NCBI GenBank assembly: GCA_016302525.1
Contig: JAEDNJ010000091.1
Span: 1-6,326 of the forward strand
Reading direction: 5' to 3'
DNA length: 6,326 nucleotides
Source of the DNA: Phascolarctobacterium sp.
Lineage (GTDB): Bacteria; Bacillota; Negativicutes; Acidaminococcales; Acidaminococcaceae
This document shows, piece after piece, positions 5,397 through 6,326 of this stretch (within the stretch, counting starts at the first letter, position 1; every line of letters begins with the position of its first letter). The notes beneath the pieces are model-generated. The model was not told the origin of the DNA. It made no database searches and was given only the letters and a program-made list of their open reading frames with translations. Position numbers and translations under genes: made by a program.

Positions 5397-6071
5397 ATGT
5401 GTGTGCCCTTGAATAAGAAAAAACTACTTGCTTCCATGGTTTTGGTGGCCGTTTTAAGCTTTTCTGGTGTGGCATATGCTTCCTTTGAGCGCGGTGATGA
5501 TGGGCAGGAGGTTTTGGACATCCAAAAGCGTTTGGCTGCTCTGAGCTATAAGGTTACTGCTTTGGATGGCAGCTTTGGCCCTGAAACCGAAACAGCGGTA
5601 AAAAAATTCCAGCTGGATAGAGGTCTGGAAGCCGATGGCATTGTTGGTCCTGCTACCTTTAGGGCCTTAATGAACAAGGAAATGCCAGTTAACCGCAGCA
5701 ATACCGCTATCCGTAAGATGATTCGTGCTGGCTATAGAATGCTGGGCGTTCCCTATGTTTTTGGAGGCAGCTCTCCTTCCTATGGCTTTGACTGTTCTGG
5801 CTTTGTCAGATATTGTGCAGCTCAGGCTGGTCTGTATTTGCCGCGTATGGCTGATGAGCAGCTGAACTTTGGCAAGCGTGTTTCTATCCAGCAGCTGCGA
5901 CCAGGTGACCTGCTTTTCTTTGAGACCTACGAGCCAGGTGCTTCTCACTGTGGTATTTATCTGGGCAATGGCAGGTTTATCCATGCCGGTTCTAGCAGCG
6001 GTGTCGTTGTTGCTCCTGCCTTTACGGGCTACTGGGGCGCTCGTTACTACGGAGCCTGCAGAATCTTTTAA
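5397..6071 (+). CDS. Secreted peptidoglycan hydrolase: signal peptide, PG_binding_1, NlpC/P60 endopeptidase
   Basis: 224 residues from ATG 5397. The family cuts peptide stems of peptidoglycan (typically gamma-D-Glu-diamino acid bonds) outside the membrane. Residues 6-28 are a signal peptide: KKK, a hydrophobic core, then AYA with likely cleavage before S29. A PG_binding_1 domain spans about 31-92, with the GxxGxEVxxxQxxL start and DGxFGxxTxxAVxxFQ and DGIVGPATFxAL repeats. The NlpC/P60 domain spans about 104-224, with nucleophile C133 in DCSGF, H184 in ASHCGIYLG and polar third residue H196 in FIHAG, so it looks active. The start is uncertain: GGAGAGG (5390-5396) abuts ATG 5397, so GTG 5403 (222 aa) or TTG 5409 (220 aa) has more normal spacing; all keep the signal peptide. 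It is a single-gene unit with its own promoter and terminator. Only two domains are present, and no SH3b or LysM. Confidence 0.94.
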   Translation: MCVPLNKKKLLASMVLVAVLSFSGVAYASFERGDDGQEVLDIQKRLAALSYKVTALDGSFGPETETAVKKFQLDRGLEADGIVGPATFRALMNKEMPVNRSNTAIRKMIRAGYRMLGVPYVFGGSSPSYGFDCSGFVRYCAAQAGLYLPRMADEQLNFGKRVSIQQLRPGDLLFFETYEPGASHCGIYLGNGRFIHAGSSSGVVVAPAFTGYWGARYYGACRIF

Positions 6072-6079
6072 GAAATAAT

Positions 6080-6114
6080 AAAGCGTTTCGGCTTTTGGGG
6101 CTGGAACGCTTTTT
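6080..6114 (+). terminator. Intrinsic terminator of the hydrolase gene
   Basis: A 13-bp stem (6080-6092 with 6100-6112, two G-T wobbles) has a 7-nt loop and runs into TTTTT (6110-6114). It begins nine bases after the stop codon. Confidence 0.92.
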
Positions 6115-6119
6115 CTTTA

Positions 6120-6143
6120 TGTGGATAAGCTGTTTTTTCCACG
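6120..6143. promoter_or_regulatory. Inverted pair of DnaA-box-like sequences
   Basis: TGTGGATAA at 6120-6128 is the exact reverse complement of the DnaA box TTATCCACA. TTTTCCACG at 6135-6143, facing the other way six bases later, differs from TTWTNCACA only at the last base. The same bases form a GTGGA/TCCAC hairpin. There is no box cluster, no AT-rich unwinding element and no dnaA or dnaN gene, so this is not evidence for oriC. Confidence 0.4.
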
Positions 6144-6273
6144 CGTTTAAGGCTGTGCCTAAGTCTGCAATAGAAGCATCAAAACATTGCTGGCGTAAAA
6201 GGGAGTCGATGGTGTTGCGTTTTTTGTTTTGACGCTACCGCGAGGGGCTGGTAGAAAATAGGTAAATAAGAGT

Positions 6274-6317
6274 GTTTAGGGAGCAATTATATATCGACGG
6301 CTCCCTTCAACTTTTTT
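6274..6317 (+). terminator. Second terminator at the right edge, with a competing long-range pairing
   Basis: AGGGAGC/GCTCCCT (6278-6284/6300-6306) is extended outward by GTT/AAC (6274-6276/6309-6311) across a small internal loop, with a 15-nt apical loop, and is followed at once by six T (6312-6317). The CTCCCTT arm can alternatively pair with AAGGGAG at 6199-6205, with TCGAT/ATCGA (6206-6210/6293-6297) continuing that helix across a CGG bulge. It lies about 200 bases beyond the hydrolase terminator, with no ORF between, so it ends either a small RNA or a leader whose gene is outside the window. Confidence 0.6.
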
Positions 6318-6326
6318 AACGCTCAT

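Noticed and set aside
5869..6078. Second + frame overlapping the hydrolase gene
   Set aside because: It is an out-of-frame shadow of the NlpC/P60 domain without a ribosome binding site or recognisable motif.
6279..6300. ATCGACGG near a GGG start, resembling a tmRNA 5' end
   Set aside because: The GGTTTCGAC context is missing, and the segment closes into a hairpin with a T-run instead of continuing as a tmRNA.

Overview
The window looks like a piece of a Firmicutes-type chromosome of moderate GC. Shine-Dalgarno sequences are strong, promoters are near consensus, intrinsic terminators with U-tracts are common, the RNase P RNA is ancestral type A rather than Bacillus type B, and the EF-G protein resembles the divergent EF-G-like proteins of Clostridia and Negativicutes. 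A Negativicutes host (for example a Phascolarctobacterium or Acidaminococcus relative) is my best guess. It is inferred from family resemblance only, not from a search.

Layout, all on the + strand: thiE (thiamine phosphate synthase, 33-662), probably the last gene of an operon entering from the left; a stand-alone EF-G family gene (817-2877) with a very strong ribosome binding site; its roughly 290-nt 3' region filled by a 67-bp tandem repeat array and closed by a strong terminator (3164-3196); a tRNA-Leu(CAA) gene with a perfect consensus promoter and its own terminator; rnpB (about 3649-4005) with promoter and terminator; a polyprenyl-phosphate glycosyltransferase of the GtrB/DPM1-like type (start argued to be GTG 4140); a 324-nt non-coding gap with an extra promoter; a secreted PG_binding_1 + NlpC/P60 cell-wall hydrolase with a good promoter and terminator; and a non-coding right end holding a DnaA-box-like inverted pair and a second terminator with a competing long-range pairing.

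The genes are mostly separate transcription units rather than one pathway. thiE serves cofactor synthesis. EF-G, tRNA-Leu and RNase P RNA serve translation and RNA processing. The last two proteins act at the cell envelope: one charges a lipid carrier with a sugar, the other is exported to cut peptidoglycan peptides.

The strongest unusual observation is the EF-G. It lacks the P-loop lysine (GHGGSGTT instead of GxxxxGKT) and the switch II catalytic histidine (DTPGF instead of DTPGH), while its domain IV tip and ribosome-contacting domains are intact and its codon use looks like that of a highly expressed gene (20 of 21 Gln codons are CAA, against mostly CAG in the neighbours). Second are the 67-bp array in its 3' region and the attenuator-like structure at the right edge. 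I found no CRISPR array, transposase or phage gene.
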